Of a stretch of 64,000 bases of DNA, positions 10,759 through 20,717 are shown piece after piece. Position numbers and translations under genes: made by a program. Under the pieces are notes generated by a model. That model saw only the letters and a program-made list of their open reading frames with translations. It had not been told where the DNA came from and searched no databases. Every line of letters begins with the position of its first letter. Within the stretch, counting starts at the first letter, position 1. This stretch comes from Exophiala sp. HKRS030 (lineage: Eukaryota; Ascomycota; Eurotiomycetes; Chaetothyriales; Herpotrichiellaceae). The stretch covers positions 1,240,001 to 1,304,000 of the forward strand of contig JAHWDD010000006.1 of NCBI GenBank assembly GCA_023897205.1, in the 5' to 3' direction.

Positions 10759-13700
10759 ATGCCACGACACGTCTCAGGCACACCGTGTCCTATGCCGCCG
10801 TCCGGTAGCAATGCAGACAATTCGATTCTAAGCTTGGTGGATGGTGAGGGAGACTCGACAGCAAACATCGAATTCACATCGGCCTTTGGGGGATTGAAAA
10901 ACACGAAACCCCGACGAATGCGTAACGCAGCCACAGCGCGGAGAGGGGCTCAGAATGTCGATTTCGCGATTTACGAAGACGCCGAAGCCGTACAGAAATC
11001 GATTGCTAAGGAGCCAGCAAAATGGAAAAGCACCGTGGGACTGTCGCAACCCCCTCAGCGACCAAAAATCTCAGCGCGCGTATCTTTTGCTCCATCAGTC
11101 TCAATGCAAAGTCACGACTCTACACGTCCGTCGTCGAAGTCCTTGGGAGTAGGCAAACTTACCCAGGCACCTCGGCGGGGGCAAGGTATCGGACATGACA
11201 CAGAGAACCGGGACGCCACGCTTCTGCCCAGCCTACCTGAGGATACTACAGCCAATCTCAACATGAGCATGCCTTCTCCGACAATCCTGAAGCCCGCTCG
11301 TCGTGGCACGATATATATTCCCAACGACGACACGACGATGCCGAGCATGTACATGGGCATTTTCAGTCCGATCAAGAGCTTGAATGTCGACTCGACCTCG
11401 AAGCCAGCGGACACGCATACGGCGATGGAGGTGACGGGTATAGCGGCGCAGATGGCCAAAAAGAGGGGTGCAACACGTCGCTCGATGATCGCTCTGTCAC
11501 CAAAACGCGCGGGTGGTCCGCTTCATGTCTCTTCGCGATATGTTCAGGAATCCGCCGTTGTTGAGGATCGTGTTGGGCAAGGAGGGGGCAAAGAGAATGT
11601 ACCGCCCGGGTATGCTGAGTCGAATTCGCTGGCAGGGGTCAAGTTCGAAAAGGAGAAGATGAGATCGAAGAGACAGACGATGGCGTTTCCGCCAACCAGG
11701 AACACGGTCAAGGGCGATTTCAAACCCACCACGTCTAGACTCTACGAACAAACAGCTAGTTCGATGAGTAGGGTTGTTGAAAAGCAATCCGGTCATGGAT
11801 CAGAACCGAAGCGATCGTGGAACTCTGGTGCACGTATTCGCACAGCCCAACCTATACCCGTCAAGAAATCATCTCCGCCGCGAGGATCAGAGCGAGAGAA
11901 GGCTGTACCCGCGAAACCTGCCGTCCCTACTCGCTTCGTCACGCCAGCGATCAGAGCAGAGCCGGCTGTCGACTCGTATCCGATCCTCACGGAAGATCTT
12001 GCGTCGCCGTCCATGTACGAAGACAACTGGTTGAACCATCAAGAAATCGCCATCACCCAACTTGTCAACAACCTTTTCGCATCGTCGTCACTGACGTCTT
12101 GTCCGGTGGAAGATGGCATGCTCAGAGTCCAATTGCTGGAACGCTACAACAATTCTGAAACCACGATGCTGTTTAAGCGATTACAAGGAGCACTTCTGTA
12201 TGGCGCATTGGCTATGCCGAATGATGTTCTCAAGGGCGCAAGTCGACTCGCCACCGATTTGGGAAGACGGAAGGCCTTTACAGACCTGTGGCTCGAAACA
12301 TATGAACCGGACTCTCTCCGTGCTGTGCTCGAAGTTGTTGTAGGTAGGCAATGCACTACTGTGTCGCCCAGATTGTCCGCAAGTAGACGAAGCTTGGACA
12401 AGGAGAAGGATGTTTTGGGTCGTCAGTCTTTACAACGATTCATCGAGACATTTCTCATTCGAAACGAAGACGGAAAGCCAGACGAGGCATCGTCGAAAAC
12501 CCACGATTCCCCATGGTCTTATCAGCGAACACTCTTGCGAAGCTTGATGGCTATAGGACTTCTCGATCACATCAAGAGCACTGCGCCATCCTTGGTCAAT
12601 GGTTGTCTATTCCGAACGACTTCTCCACACAAGTCATCGGGCGACGTCGTCAAGGCTCTTTTCCAGCAGCTCAATCCAAGCGCCGGAGACCCGATCAGGG
12701 CGTTGAGCCATGTTGGATACAGTGTATCTCACTCTCAATATCCCCTGGAAGAGTATGCGTACACGATCGATAACCTTGCGGTCGATCTACGCGACGGTGT
12801 ACGTCTGACCAGATTAGTCGAGCTTCTTCTCTACCCTTCGGCATCTCATGTTTTGGACCACGCGAGTGACTTTGAATCGACGACAACGATCCTGTTACCG
12901 ACAGGCGAGACGCTCTCGCTTTCTGACGGACTCAGCCATGACTGGCCTTTGTCTCAACATCTCAAGTTTCCGTCTCCAGGTCGAGCGACAAAGCAGTATA
13001 ATGTCCAAATTGCGCTTAGTGCGTTGCAGGGTGTCAGGGGTATGGCTCCACTTGTACGCGATGTTCGCGCAGAAGATATCGTGGATGGATTCCGAGAAAA
13101 GACGGTGAAACTTCTTTGGGGATTGACCAGTAAATGGGGGTTATGTGGACTCTTGGATTGGGACGATCTCGGACGTGAGATCAAGAGGCTATCCAGATTG
13201 AGCTCACAGAGTGGCCGAGCAGGCGATGATTTTTGTGATGACATTCTTGACGCGATCGAAGAAGAAGATGGGCATGATCCCGTGCGGTACAAGATGTTGT
13301 TGAAGGCCTGGGCACAAGCCGTGGCGAGGAAACATGGACTTGTGGTGAAGAATCTCACGACCAGCTTTGCTGATGGGAAAGTATTTGAGGCGATCGTGGA
13401 CGAATATGAAGCGTTTCTTATCCCCAGTGAGAGCGGGGCTGATGGTGGAATGGCGACGGCGACTACGCGATCTTCTCTGAAAGAGAGACTACGACGACTT
13501 GGATGCAGTGACCAATTTTCGAGCTTGTTCTCTGCTGGGCTTAGCGATGCCGCAAGCAGCAGCAGCAGCAGTACACACATCTTCGATCGAGACTTTGTCC
13601 TGGCAGCGCTCGCGTTTCTGTGTTCGAGATTGCTGACGCCATCGAGAGGTGTGAGAGCCGCGATGACCGTCCAAAAGGCCTGGCGAGCTCGATGGGCCAA

Positions 13701-13938
13701 AGTGGTCGAATCAAGAAAGGCGAGGTTGAAGATCATTGCTGAACAATGTGCAGCTGTGGTCGGCGACAAAACGAGTAGTCATGACCATGGGGATTCTCGA
13801 GGCGGTAACGGTGACGGTGAGGGCGGGAGAAGACAGACGACAAGAATACCCGAACCTAGTGTGAAAGTAGTTGAGATGGCAAATTCGGGTGGTGGTGGTG
13901 GTGGTGACGACGATGAAGATATTTGGTTGAATTTGTGA
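10759..13938 (+). CDS. ASPM-like calponin-homology / IQ-motif protein
   Basis: A single exon of 1059 residues from the ATG at 10759. The first 400 residues are basic, low in hydrophobics and probably disordered, with mitotic-type short motifs such as KRGATRRSMIALSPKRAG and GKENVPPGY. Two calponin-homology segments follow: one around residues 660-790 (YTIDNLAVDLRDGVRLTRLV) and one around 855-910 (LLKAWAQAVARKHGLVVKNL, TSFADGKVFEAIVDEYEAFL). An IQ calmodulin-binding motif comes after them (AAMTVQKAWRARWAK). The end is Gly/Asp-rich. This order matches fungal relatives of abnormal spindle (ASPM/Asp), which act at spindle poles with calmodulin. The family call is good; the cellular role is inferred. 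Confidence 0.9.
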   Translation: MPRHVSGTPCPMPPSGSNADNSILSLVDGEGDSTANIEFTSAFGGLKNTKPRRMRNAATARRGAQNVDFAIYEDAEAVQKSIAKEPAKWKSTVGLSQPPQRPKISARVSFAPSVSMQSHDSTRPSSKSLGVGKLTQAPRRGQGIGHDTENRDATLLPSLPEDTTANLNMSMPSPTILKPARRGTIYIPNDDTTMPSMYMGIFSPIKSLNVDSTSKPADTHTAMEVTGIAAQMAKKRGATRRSMIALSPKRAGGPLHVSSRYVQESAVVEDRVGQGGGKENVPPGYAESNSLAGVKFEKEKMRSKRQTMAFPPTRNTVKGDFKPTTSRLYEQTASSMSRVVEKQSGHGSEPKRSWNSGARIRTAQPIPVKKSSPPRGSEREKAVPAKPAVPTRFVTPAIRAEPAVDSYPILTEDLASPSMYEDNWLNHQEIAITQLVNNLFASSSLTSCPVEDGMLRVQLLERYNNSETTMLFKRLQGALLYGALAMPNDVLKGASRLATDLGRRKAFTDLWLETYEPDSLRAVLEVVVGRQCTTVSPRLSASRRSLDKEKDVLGRQSLQRFIETFLIRNEDGKPDEASSKTHDSPWSYQRTLLRSLMAIGLLDHIKSTAPSLVNGCLFRTTSPHKSSGDVVKALFQQLNPSAGDPIRALSHVGYSVSHSQYPLEEYAYTIDNLAVDLRDGVRLTRLVELLLYPSASHVLDHASDFESTTTILLPTGETLSLSDGLSHDWPLSQHLKFPSPGRATKQYNVQIALSALQGVRGMAPLVRDVRAEDIVDGFREKTVKLLWGLTSKWGLCGLLDWDDLGREIKRLSRLSSQSGRAGDDFCDDILDAIEEEDGHDPVRYKMLLKAWAQAVARKHGLVVKNLTTSFADGKVFEAIVDEYEAFLIPSESGADGGMATATTRSSLKERLRRLGCSDQFSSLFSAGLSDAASSSSSSTHIFDRDFVLAALAFLCSRLLTPSRGVRAAMTVQKAWRARWAKVVESRKARLKIIAEQCAAVVGDKTSSHDHGDSRGGNGDGEGGRRQTTRIPEPSVKVVEMANSGGGGGGDDDEDIWLNL

Positions 13939-14034
13939 CTTTTGTCGCCACAGGCACGCACTCGACACACATGTGCTGTTTGTGTTGTGTATCGTGCTTG
14001 ACAACCCAGGGACTGTTTCTCTCTTCAGTCGTTT

Positions 14035-14073
14035 GGTCTTTTGGTCTTTTGGTCTTTTGGTCTTTTGGTCTTT
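14035..14073. repeat. 8-bp microsatellite (GGTCTTTT), five units
   Basis: Five head-to-tail units of GGTCTTTT begin at 14035, 14043, 14051, 14059 and 14067, the last one base short. The array is just past the ASPM-like gene, probably in its 3' untranslated region. It is likely to vary in length between strains. Confidence 0.9.
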
Positions 14074-14735
14074 GGGCATCTTGGTCGGCAGGGAGTGTCT
14101 CGAGGATCGGAGTTTTACTGTAATGACTGACGAATAATGGATGCCTGGCCTACCTTAGGAGGGTTCAATCATGACACTCGGCTACACTGTACTTCGGGGT
14201 CCTTTTCCAACGTTTGTTAGTCTGCCCTTCATGCCTTGGTTGTCATCTTTCTCATTTCTTGTCTGCCTCCCACCCCTTTCGCGCATCTCTTGCGTGGAAA
14301 AACCTCGTCCTTGGTTCGAGTCCTCGGGCAACCCCGACGTCCTTCGCGCGTGCCGCAAGGCGAACGCTCTCGTCCACGCTCTCACTAGTATCGATCGATC
14401 CGATTTCTTGCTGCAGTCAGTCCTCCTCTCATACGTCATGTTCCAGGTCGACTTCCAATATTGTCGTCGACGACCGAAGGGGGCCAAGACCCCGGCGAAG
14501 AGAAATCTTGACTTCTCAAGTCTATCGTATCGTCCTCGATCTGCACGACCCTTTTAGTCCGCACAAAGAATTTCAACGCAACTTTGACTGCGCCGTGAAA
14601 AGAGAGCGGCGGTAATACGGCCTTCGTTATGACTAGTCCCCCAACTTCGTAGTAGGAGTTATGGGATTGGGTGGGTCTTACAGAAGTGACAATACGACTT
14701 CTGCCACATCGCACGTGAAGTTGTTAGAGCTCGGC

Positions 14736-14752
14736 GAGAGAGAGAGAGAGAG
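14736..14752. repeat. GA dinucleotide repeat
   Basis: About eight GA units in the convergent spacer, 130 bp before the 3' end of the Zn2Cys6 regulator gene. No function can be read from it. Confidence 0.8.
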
Positions 14753-14881
14753 GTGGACTTTTCATTTAGAGCGGCATCGCCATGTTCTCACAGGCCAAAC
14801 ACTGGGCGCCTGTGAACCATCAACGTCCGGGCCGAAAAAAAGACGAGACAAGAACGCCCTGTATAACAGACCCTCAAGGTT

Positions 14882-17349
14882 TCAACTGTCCAGCGGTATC
14901 GTCATCAGCCAAGACAAATCATTGGGGTCAAAGACTGCATCAAAGTCGAGGAGCGTATCATCATCCAGAGTGGTGGTGGCAATCATCTCGTCTTGCGGCA
15001 GATGTCCCCTGGATGTTTCATTTGCAATTGCTGCCGCGGAAGAAAAATCTAGACTATAATAGGCCGGGGTTCTAGTAGTGCCTTCGCCCGGATCGCGAAA
15101 CGTCGAAGCCGAGTAGTCTGGTTGGGTTTGTCGAGGATTCTCTTTGAACCGGGAGTATTGCTGAGGCACCGCTTCATACAGGAGCCGCAGTGTGGTCACC
15201 AGCCGTTGGATTGAAGCACCGAAGTGGCTGTAACCTCGGAGGGCCTCCAGAGCCCGGCGCCAACCCTCAAGGATCAATTGCTCCGAGAACTCGGCCAGGA
15301 TGTCGGAGCTCAAGCGGGCTGCAATGAGCACCGTGGCAGAGGTGTAGAGATAGAGAACGTTGTACCACCACGCGGCACAGAACCCGACGTCACCCGGTTC
15401 GTTCCCTCTCTGTTCATAGATCGTGTCGATGGCTTGGAGGGCCGTCTTGACACAGATGACGGCGCACTGGAGAAGAACCTTGTGCGACAGCAGATCTCCG
15501 AGGGGGATGTCCCGAGATGCTCCGTCCTGAGATTCGGACGTGAAGAAGTGGGAAAGCGCAAGACGCAGCAGCAGAAGGCGAACGTGAAGTTGCCTGCAGG
15601 GGGGTTGTTTTGTGTCAGCAGCAACTATGAAGGTTGGAGGGAGGGTCTGCCTTGCCTTTGCTGGAGAACTACCGCCTGACGATGCAAGGTGGCTGCCGCT
15701 GCACCATCATTTTGCGGTATGGTGCCGCCGACCCTCAGATGTTGTGGTAGATCCCGTTCCCACTTGGAAATCCGACGTTCAATCTCGAATACCGAAGCTT
15801 GACTGTTGCTGGACGAGCCAAAATACCTATCGTTGTCCACAGACTTTTCCTGCAGATGGTTGACCGAGTAGAAATGAAAGATCACGTCGTGTAGTATCTC
15901 GAATAACCTGAGAGACAGGACGAAAAATTCGGCCGACGCCGTGTTCTGATGTCGCTGCCCTGGTGGCGAGGGCACCTGAGAAGACCCGGCACTGCACAGG
16001 TGCTCTTCATCAAAGGGCAGGGGAAGGGGAACGACCGACGCTGCTCTTTGACCTATCATGCACGGCCGCCCGTAGGTCATGGACAGGGTCCGATCCATCA
16101 GAACGCACGCGTGCCAGGTTTTCCTGAGGAGCTCCCGAGTCTTGATGTCGGCGCACCGTTCACTCGTTTCGGGCCAATTCAGTCCGAGGCTCTGGGCCGT
16201 CCGAACCGCGAGACCGACAAAAATCCAGCACGAATGTGGCTCGCTGGTGCTCTGGAAGTACTGTCCGAGAATCAGGAATGATTGCACCGAGCGGATGGTG
16301 CCGGTTTCCACAATGTCCGACAGTTCTCGTGCTCGAGTGCAAAAGACGTGACCGGACCGCTGCCTCTCCTCGATCGGCGACTGTTCGTCGAATTGACTGG
16401 CGAGTGCGAACATGGCGTTCAAGAGGCACATGAAGGCCCGCTCGTCGGCGATGATGGAGCCGTTGCCTTCGTCACTCTTCCAAAGCCTTTCGTAGTCACC
16501 TTCAATCTCCAATTTGTCAAGGTATGGGTAAAGGACGTGCACGTATCTCCAATAAGCAGATACCAAAGAGTCGGCTTTTCTTCGTGTCGGCAGAACATAG
16601 TCGACTGGCTCCGGTCTCTTAGTGGTGTGGCCAGAAGCAGGCAAGGTCCGAGGAGGAGAAAAGTCCTCGTGGACAAGAGACGCCCGGCTCGGTTGTTGTT
16701 GCGTGGCTCCCACTTTCTGCAAGACCACCTTCTTTACGTGTTGCATGAAGGTCCCGGCGCTAGAATTCCCGAAGAAACCATCCCTGTTTTCTTCATCAAC
16801 AGTGGCACCAATGACGGCATGAACCGCGTGCTCGGAAGGCGATACTTCATGTGGTTGTTGTTGTCGTCGTCGCCGTCGCTGCGCTGAGCCGCATTGCTGC
16901 TGTTGATGCCGTACAGGCCCATGTTCATCAAGGTCAAGTGTCTTGGACACACCGGCAGGTGCGGAAGGGGGCGAGAATATGTTTGGATCCGTGCTTGATG
17001 CTGGCCTTGGGTAGAGGGGACCATTCCGCAGCAGCAAGGATTGGAAATCTAGCGCTGAATCCTGCTGAGAAATGCCAATGCCGCTTGATTGCTGGACCCG
17101 AGTCGAACTTGTTGCATGATTGTTTCGGCAGGTCGAGTCAGGTATCCCGTCAAGCCAGCGAAGGTAGTCGGAGGATTGCCGTCCAGATAGTCTCGCCGAT
17201 CCAGTTTCCCAAGAGCACCTTACCCCCGCCCCCACCTTTTTCTGGCACGAATTGCACGTCGGCCGACGCCCGTCACATTTGATTTTCTTGCTCCGACATT
17301 GATCACACGCAACAGTGACCTTTTGTCTCTTCACTCTCGCCAAGTTCAT
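14882..17349 (-). CDS. Zn2Cys6 fungal transcription factor
   Basis: Exons 17349-15656 and 15593-14882 give 801 residues. The N-terminus MNLARVKRQKVTVACDQCRS starts a zinc cluster with six cysteines (C-x2-C-x6-C-x6-C-x2-C-x9-C). The middle is Gln/Arg-rich. The fungal transcription factor domain begins near residue 270 (SAYWRYVHVLYPYLDKLEIE) and includes QSFLILGQYFQSTSEPHSCW and RKTWHACVLMDRTLSMTYGR. The single 62-bp intron starts with GC (CAAAG|GCAAGG) and ends CTGCAG. Splicing it restores QAVVLQQRQLHVRLLLLRLA, the usual helix of the family, whereas the nearest GT donor breaks it. The C-terminus is acidic (TTLDDDTLLDFDAVFD), a possible activation region. The gene lies 0.7 kb from the 3' end of a Dal5-type permease and may regulate it. 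Targets unknown. Confidence 0.93.
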
Positions 17350-18037
17350 GAGAAGACGGTGGGCGATGCCGGCTAGGTTTTGGCGCGAACAGACGTTTGA
17401 ATGGTGACCGCTGGGAACGTGGTAGAAATCAGAGCCAAGATCTAAGCAGAAGCTGTGTTACTGAGCAACCAACCCTTGGATCTTCAATTCTTTGCCTTTT
17501 GTGCCGCCGTGCTCCCTCAGTCGAGGCGTTGACAATGTGCGCAAAAAGCAGGCTAATCAGATTCAACAAGGTATCGAGTGCTCTTCCATGTAACTGAAAG
17601 GTCAGTTTCACTGAGAGCGTAAAGCTAGCACTCTTGTAGATCCCGCATGACTTGTCTGGGGAGTATGTACTAAAACTGTTGGAGGATTTAAGCGAGATCG
17701 GAACCTCGCGGACCATATTACGATTGGTCAAGCTTCCGATCGGTCCTGCCTCCGATTGGTCATGCGTCCGATCAAGCCAGCCTCGTCAATGTCCCTCCGT
17801 CCCAGTTGGAGTATCATGTTCGACGAGGACAAGGGAGAAATCGACACAGCGTGAGGCAAGATTTTTGTCACGGCACTTTGATTCCGTCCATCACGTCGGC
17901 ATACATAGTTCTAGTCCATAGCTACGAGCTCCCCGTTTTCCTCCACGTCTGGTGACAGCTCCCCATGTTCCTGATAGTTCCTCACATCAGGCTTTTCGAG
18001 CAACCAAGTCCGAATCTCGTAGTCTCATTCTAGAGTG
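17350..18037. other. Promoter region of the Zn2Cys6 regulator
   Basis: 688 bp upstream of the regulator, also covering the 3' flank of the permease. Its main feature is a four-copy 16-bp repeat with two CCAAT boxes, listed separately. No open frame with homology. Confidence 0.5.
17719..17782. repeat. Four-copy 16-bp degenerate tandem repeat with CCAAT boxes
   Basis: Units begin at 17719, 17735, 17751 and 17767, exactly 16 bp apart: TACGATTGGTCAAGCT, TCCGATCGGTCCTGCC, TCCGATTGGTCATGCG, TCCGATCAAGCCAGCC. Units 1 and 3 contain ATTGG, i.e. CCAAT on the minus strand, the sense strand of the regulator that starts 370 bp away. TCCGAT at the start of units 2-4 could also serve a zinc-cluster protein. 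The regular spacing suggests a protein-binding array rather than a random microsatellite. Binding is inferred. Confidence 0.6.
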
Positions 18038-19834
18038 TTAAAGCACATATCGAAATGAAATATGTTCTTCCTGGAGCTCGTACAAGGTCTTGTTCTGGGC
18101 GATATGGGGATGAATTTCACCACGTTGATCGTACTCGGCAATGGTTTGTTGTTTCTTGTTGTTCTGATGCCGCATCCACAGATAGGCTGCCGTGACATTC
18201 ATGGCACTGAATACATATATCCCGAGGACAGTCCCGTGGCCGCCATAGTAATGCGGAGGGCTGGTGTATATGCGCGTGCCCATTATTGCAAAGGGTGTCG
18301 CAATAATTTCGCTAAATGCCCAGACTCCGCCGCGCTTCGTGAAATTAGGAGTGTTGATCGCCAGCCAAGAGGGAAGCAGAATTCCGATTGGATAGCACGC
18401 CGAAGTTACCAGACACGTTGCCACAACAAGGCCGACAGTCGAGGACAGTGTCATCAGGAGAATATACCCCAAAGCTCCCACACAACAGCACGCAAGGATG
18501 ATGGGACCTTTGGAGTTGAAGCGATCGGACAGGTATCCCAGAGTGATGACAGTGACGAAGGCGAAAGCGTATGGGATAATGGTGAACAATTGTGTTCTCA
18601 CTGTAGGGCCGGTTAAAGCTGTTGCGCCATTGCCGTTCCGACAGGCACTACGTACCTGGGCTGAAACCGAAGCCATGGATGAAAGTGGGTAAGAAATTCC
18701 CCACCACAGAAGTACCAAGAACAGCCGCTACTTGGACGAATGCGAAGAAGAAACTCTTGATATCCTTGACGACGCTGAGGAGATCTTTCATCTTGAACTT
18801 CTCCCCTTCAGAGTTGTATTCTATTCCTCACATTAGCGACATTAAGAGAGACAGTCAATAGTGAAGGAGGGAAAAACTCGCCAGTGAACCGCTTGTGCGC
18901 GAATTCAATCTCTTCTCTCGTAAAGAGCCAATGCTTCTTCCCACGTTGGTGTAGATCGTCCGGGAATCTGGGTAGGAGGAGGATAATTATCAGGCCAATG
19001 CCGACAGCGAGCACACCTTCAATGAGAAACAACCATGACCAGGTTCGACGATCATCATGTGATGCCAAATTGTGCTGGACTCCATATGCTATCAAGCCGC
19101 CAAAGGCACCCGATATGGTGGCACATGCATAGAATATGGCTGTTTTAATGTGTCAATATCTTGCACATCTGATATTTCGATAGGGGCTCGTACCAGTTCT
19201 CGATGCGACCTCGTCTCTTCGGTACCAAACACTGCAATAGATCATTGCCATTTGTATGAAACCTTGGCCCAAACCCAGCAGAACGCGCAAGGCTAATATT
19301 GTTGCATAGTTTTTGGCTTCCGCCATACTGCACAGGATGATGCCGAAAAAGACGACGGCCACTCCGAGCGATCTGTTTGGCTTGAGCAAGCGTGCAGACA
19401 AGTTTGCAGGAAGCATCGAGAATGCGTAGCCGGCAACTATGACAGTATTAGATAGGGCACCTTGGGACCAGAGATTCATTTTAGATGGTGAGGCCAACAA
19501 AAAACTGTGAGGCAGTTGTAGAACTGGTCTGGATCCATGTGAAGGTCTTTGGGAAGACCCATGACGCGAGCGTTACCGATGCTGTTTCGATCCTAGGGGG
19601 CAGGCATGTTAAAACTCGCCGATCTGACAGGGAAGAGAAGCCACTAACAAGGTAAGATACAAGGTATGCAGCACTGATGATGGGTAGGATAGCGAGGTCG
19701 GCCTTCCACACGAGTCGGCGCTCAACAGGTGAACGAGCAGTATGATGTTCAGATGTAGCTATGAGCTCTGCCGGGGAAAGCTCGTATTTGTTCACCTCGC
19801 CAGCTTCGACATGTTCTAGGTCTGACTTGTCCAT
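18038..19834 (-). CDS. MFS permease, Dal5-type anion:cation symporter
   Basis: Six exons keep one frame: 19834-19649, 19592-19499, 19436-19194, 19139-18882, 18820-18656 and 18600-18038, giving 502 residues. The family motif DRNSIGNARV follows the first membrane segment. Later pieces include FFAGYAFSMLPANLSARLLK, RVLLGLGQGFIQMAMIYCSV, WLFLIEGVLAVGIGLIIILL and PTFIHGFGFSPG. The carboxyl half ends in a polar tail. The order matches allantoate/nicotinate/pantothenate-type permeases of the plasma membrane with about 12 helices. The intron between exons 4 and 5 has a GC donor (CACTG|GCGAGT), since only it restores FTEYNSEGEKF. The gene is divergent from the TAXI-like gene, and a Zn2Cys6 gene lies downstream. 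Substrate unknown; organic anions are typical of the family. Confidence 0.92.
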
Positions 19835-20717
19835 ATTGAGAGTTGTCTTCGGGATCCAGGGAGGTATGTCTTCTGTTGGAGGAAGATGTGATCAACTTTT
19901 TGGACGCTTTTGCACTCTTATACGCAAGAACACCTGGTAGGCTCAGTTGTCAAAGCTTTGGCGGTGGGACCCTAGGGTATCCGTCGTGTCCCCGGATTCC
20001 GTGGGATTTGGCAGAGAGGGCTCTGCTGCGATGGTGTAATATGCACACATGGATGATGGACATCATTCAAAACGTTCAGGTCGAAAATTGCTCTAGTGAT
20101 ACGGCTCGAGATCCGAAGGCGACATGGAACGAGCAGGAAACCCCCAGCTCCGAGGTAGTCTTCCGAGTGGACTGGCGGATCTGGTTCCTAGTGGTTGAAA
20201 CTGAAATAGCCAACTAAACAGCCCGTATCCAATCTACCCCGTTCAGAACTTAGCCCCATCTTGAACTGAAGTATGTCCTTCAATCCTGGCTGACATGATC
20301 GATGATACAGCACTATCACGCGAAGAAAACAAACAAATAAAGGGGTGAATTGAATTGCTGGATGTAAAGAATCCAGCTCATTCAATGCCCGAAAAGTCAA
20401 CGAACTGCATTACACCTATAAGTTAATAGCCAGAGTAATGTTCTGGGCATGATGAACAGACCTTGCCTTGAGGGGAGCCTGAACCAGACTTGGGACATGT
20501 ATAGCCCGAGCAGCCATCTTCGGATCGATATCTACGAAGCTGACAGCAGGCATTCCAGCAAAAAACAGTTCCGTGAATAATGAACCATACGATCATATCT
20601 GATCAAGCTGGATACCTCCCTTTAGACGCTGTGGGGAGATCGTTGGATCCGACCCGTCCCCACAACTTGTAGCCTGTTCCGACCGGAGGGACCTTGCTAT
20701 GTTCGGAGCAAAGGGAC
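19835..20717. promoter_or_regulatory. Divergent region between the Dal5-type permease and the TAXI-like gene
   Basis: About 880 bp shared by two divergent starts. Candidate zinc-cluster sites are visible: an inverted CGG-N8-CCG (20102-20104 with 20113-20115) and the everted TCCGACCGGA at 20678-20687. These are inspection matches only and occur by chance at some rate. No gene is seen here. Confidence 0.3.

Larger units (their letters stand above)
13939..14881. other. Convergent intergenic region with simple repeats
   Basis: 943 bp between two gene 3' ends. It contains an 8-bp tandem repeat and a GA run, listed separately. Open frames at 14171-14557 and on the minus strand lack homology or codon bias. 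A GGTTCGAGTCC string at about 14312 resembles a tRNA T-loop, but no stems pair around it. Confidence 0.5.

Noticed and set aside
12954..13769. 271-residue minus-strand open frame
   Set aside because: Antisense shadow of the calponin-homology/IQ region of the ASPM-like gene; Ser/Arg/Ala-rich and without a domain.
14035..14073. Possible CRISPR-like or operator array
   Set aside because: The units are contiguous 8-mers without spacers in a eukaryotic genome, i.e. an ordinary microsatellite.
14300..14330. tRNA-like T-loop GGTTCGAGTCC
   Set aside because: The bases on either side do not pair into a stem, and no D-arm or acceptor stem is found at the right distance.
14171..14557. 128-residue open frame in the convergent spacer
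   Set aside because: No homology or domain; rich in Ser/Pro/Leu as expected from a pyrimidine-rich strand.
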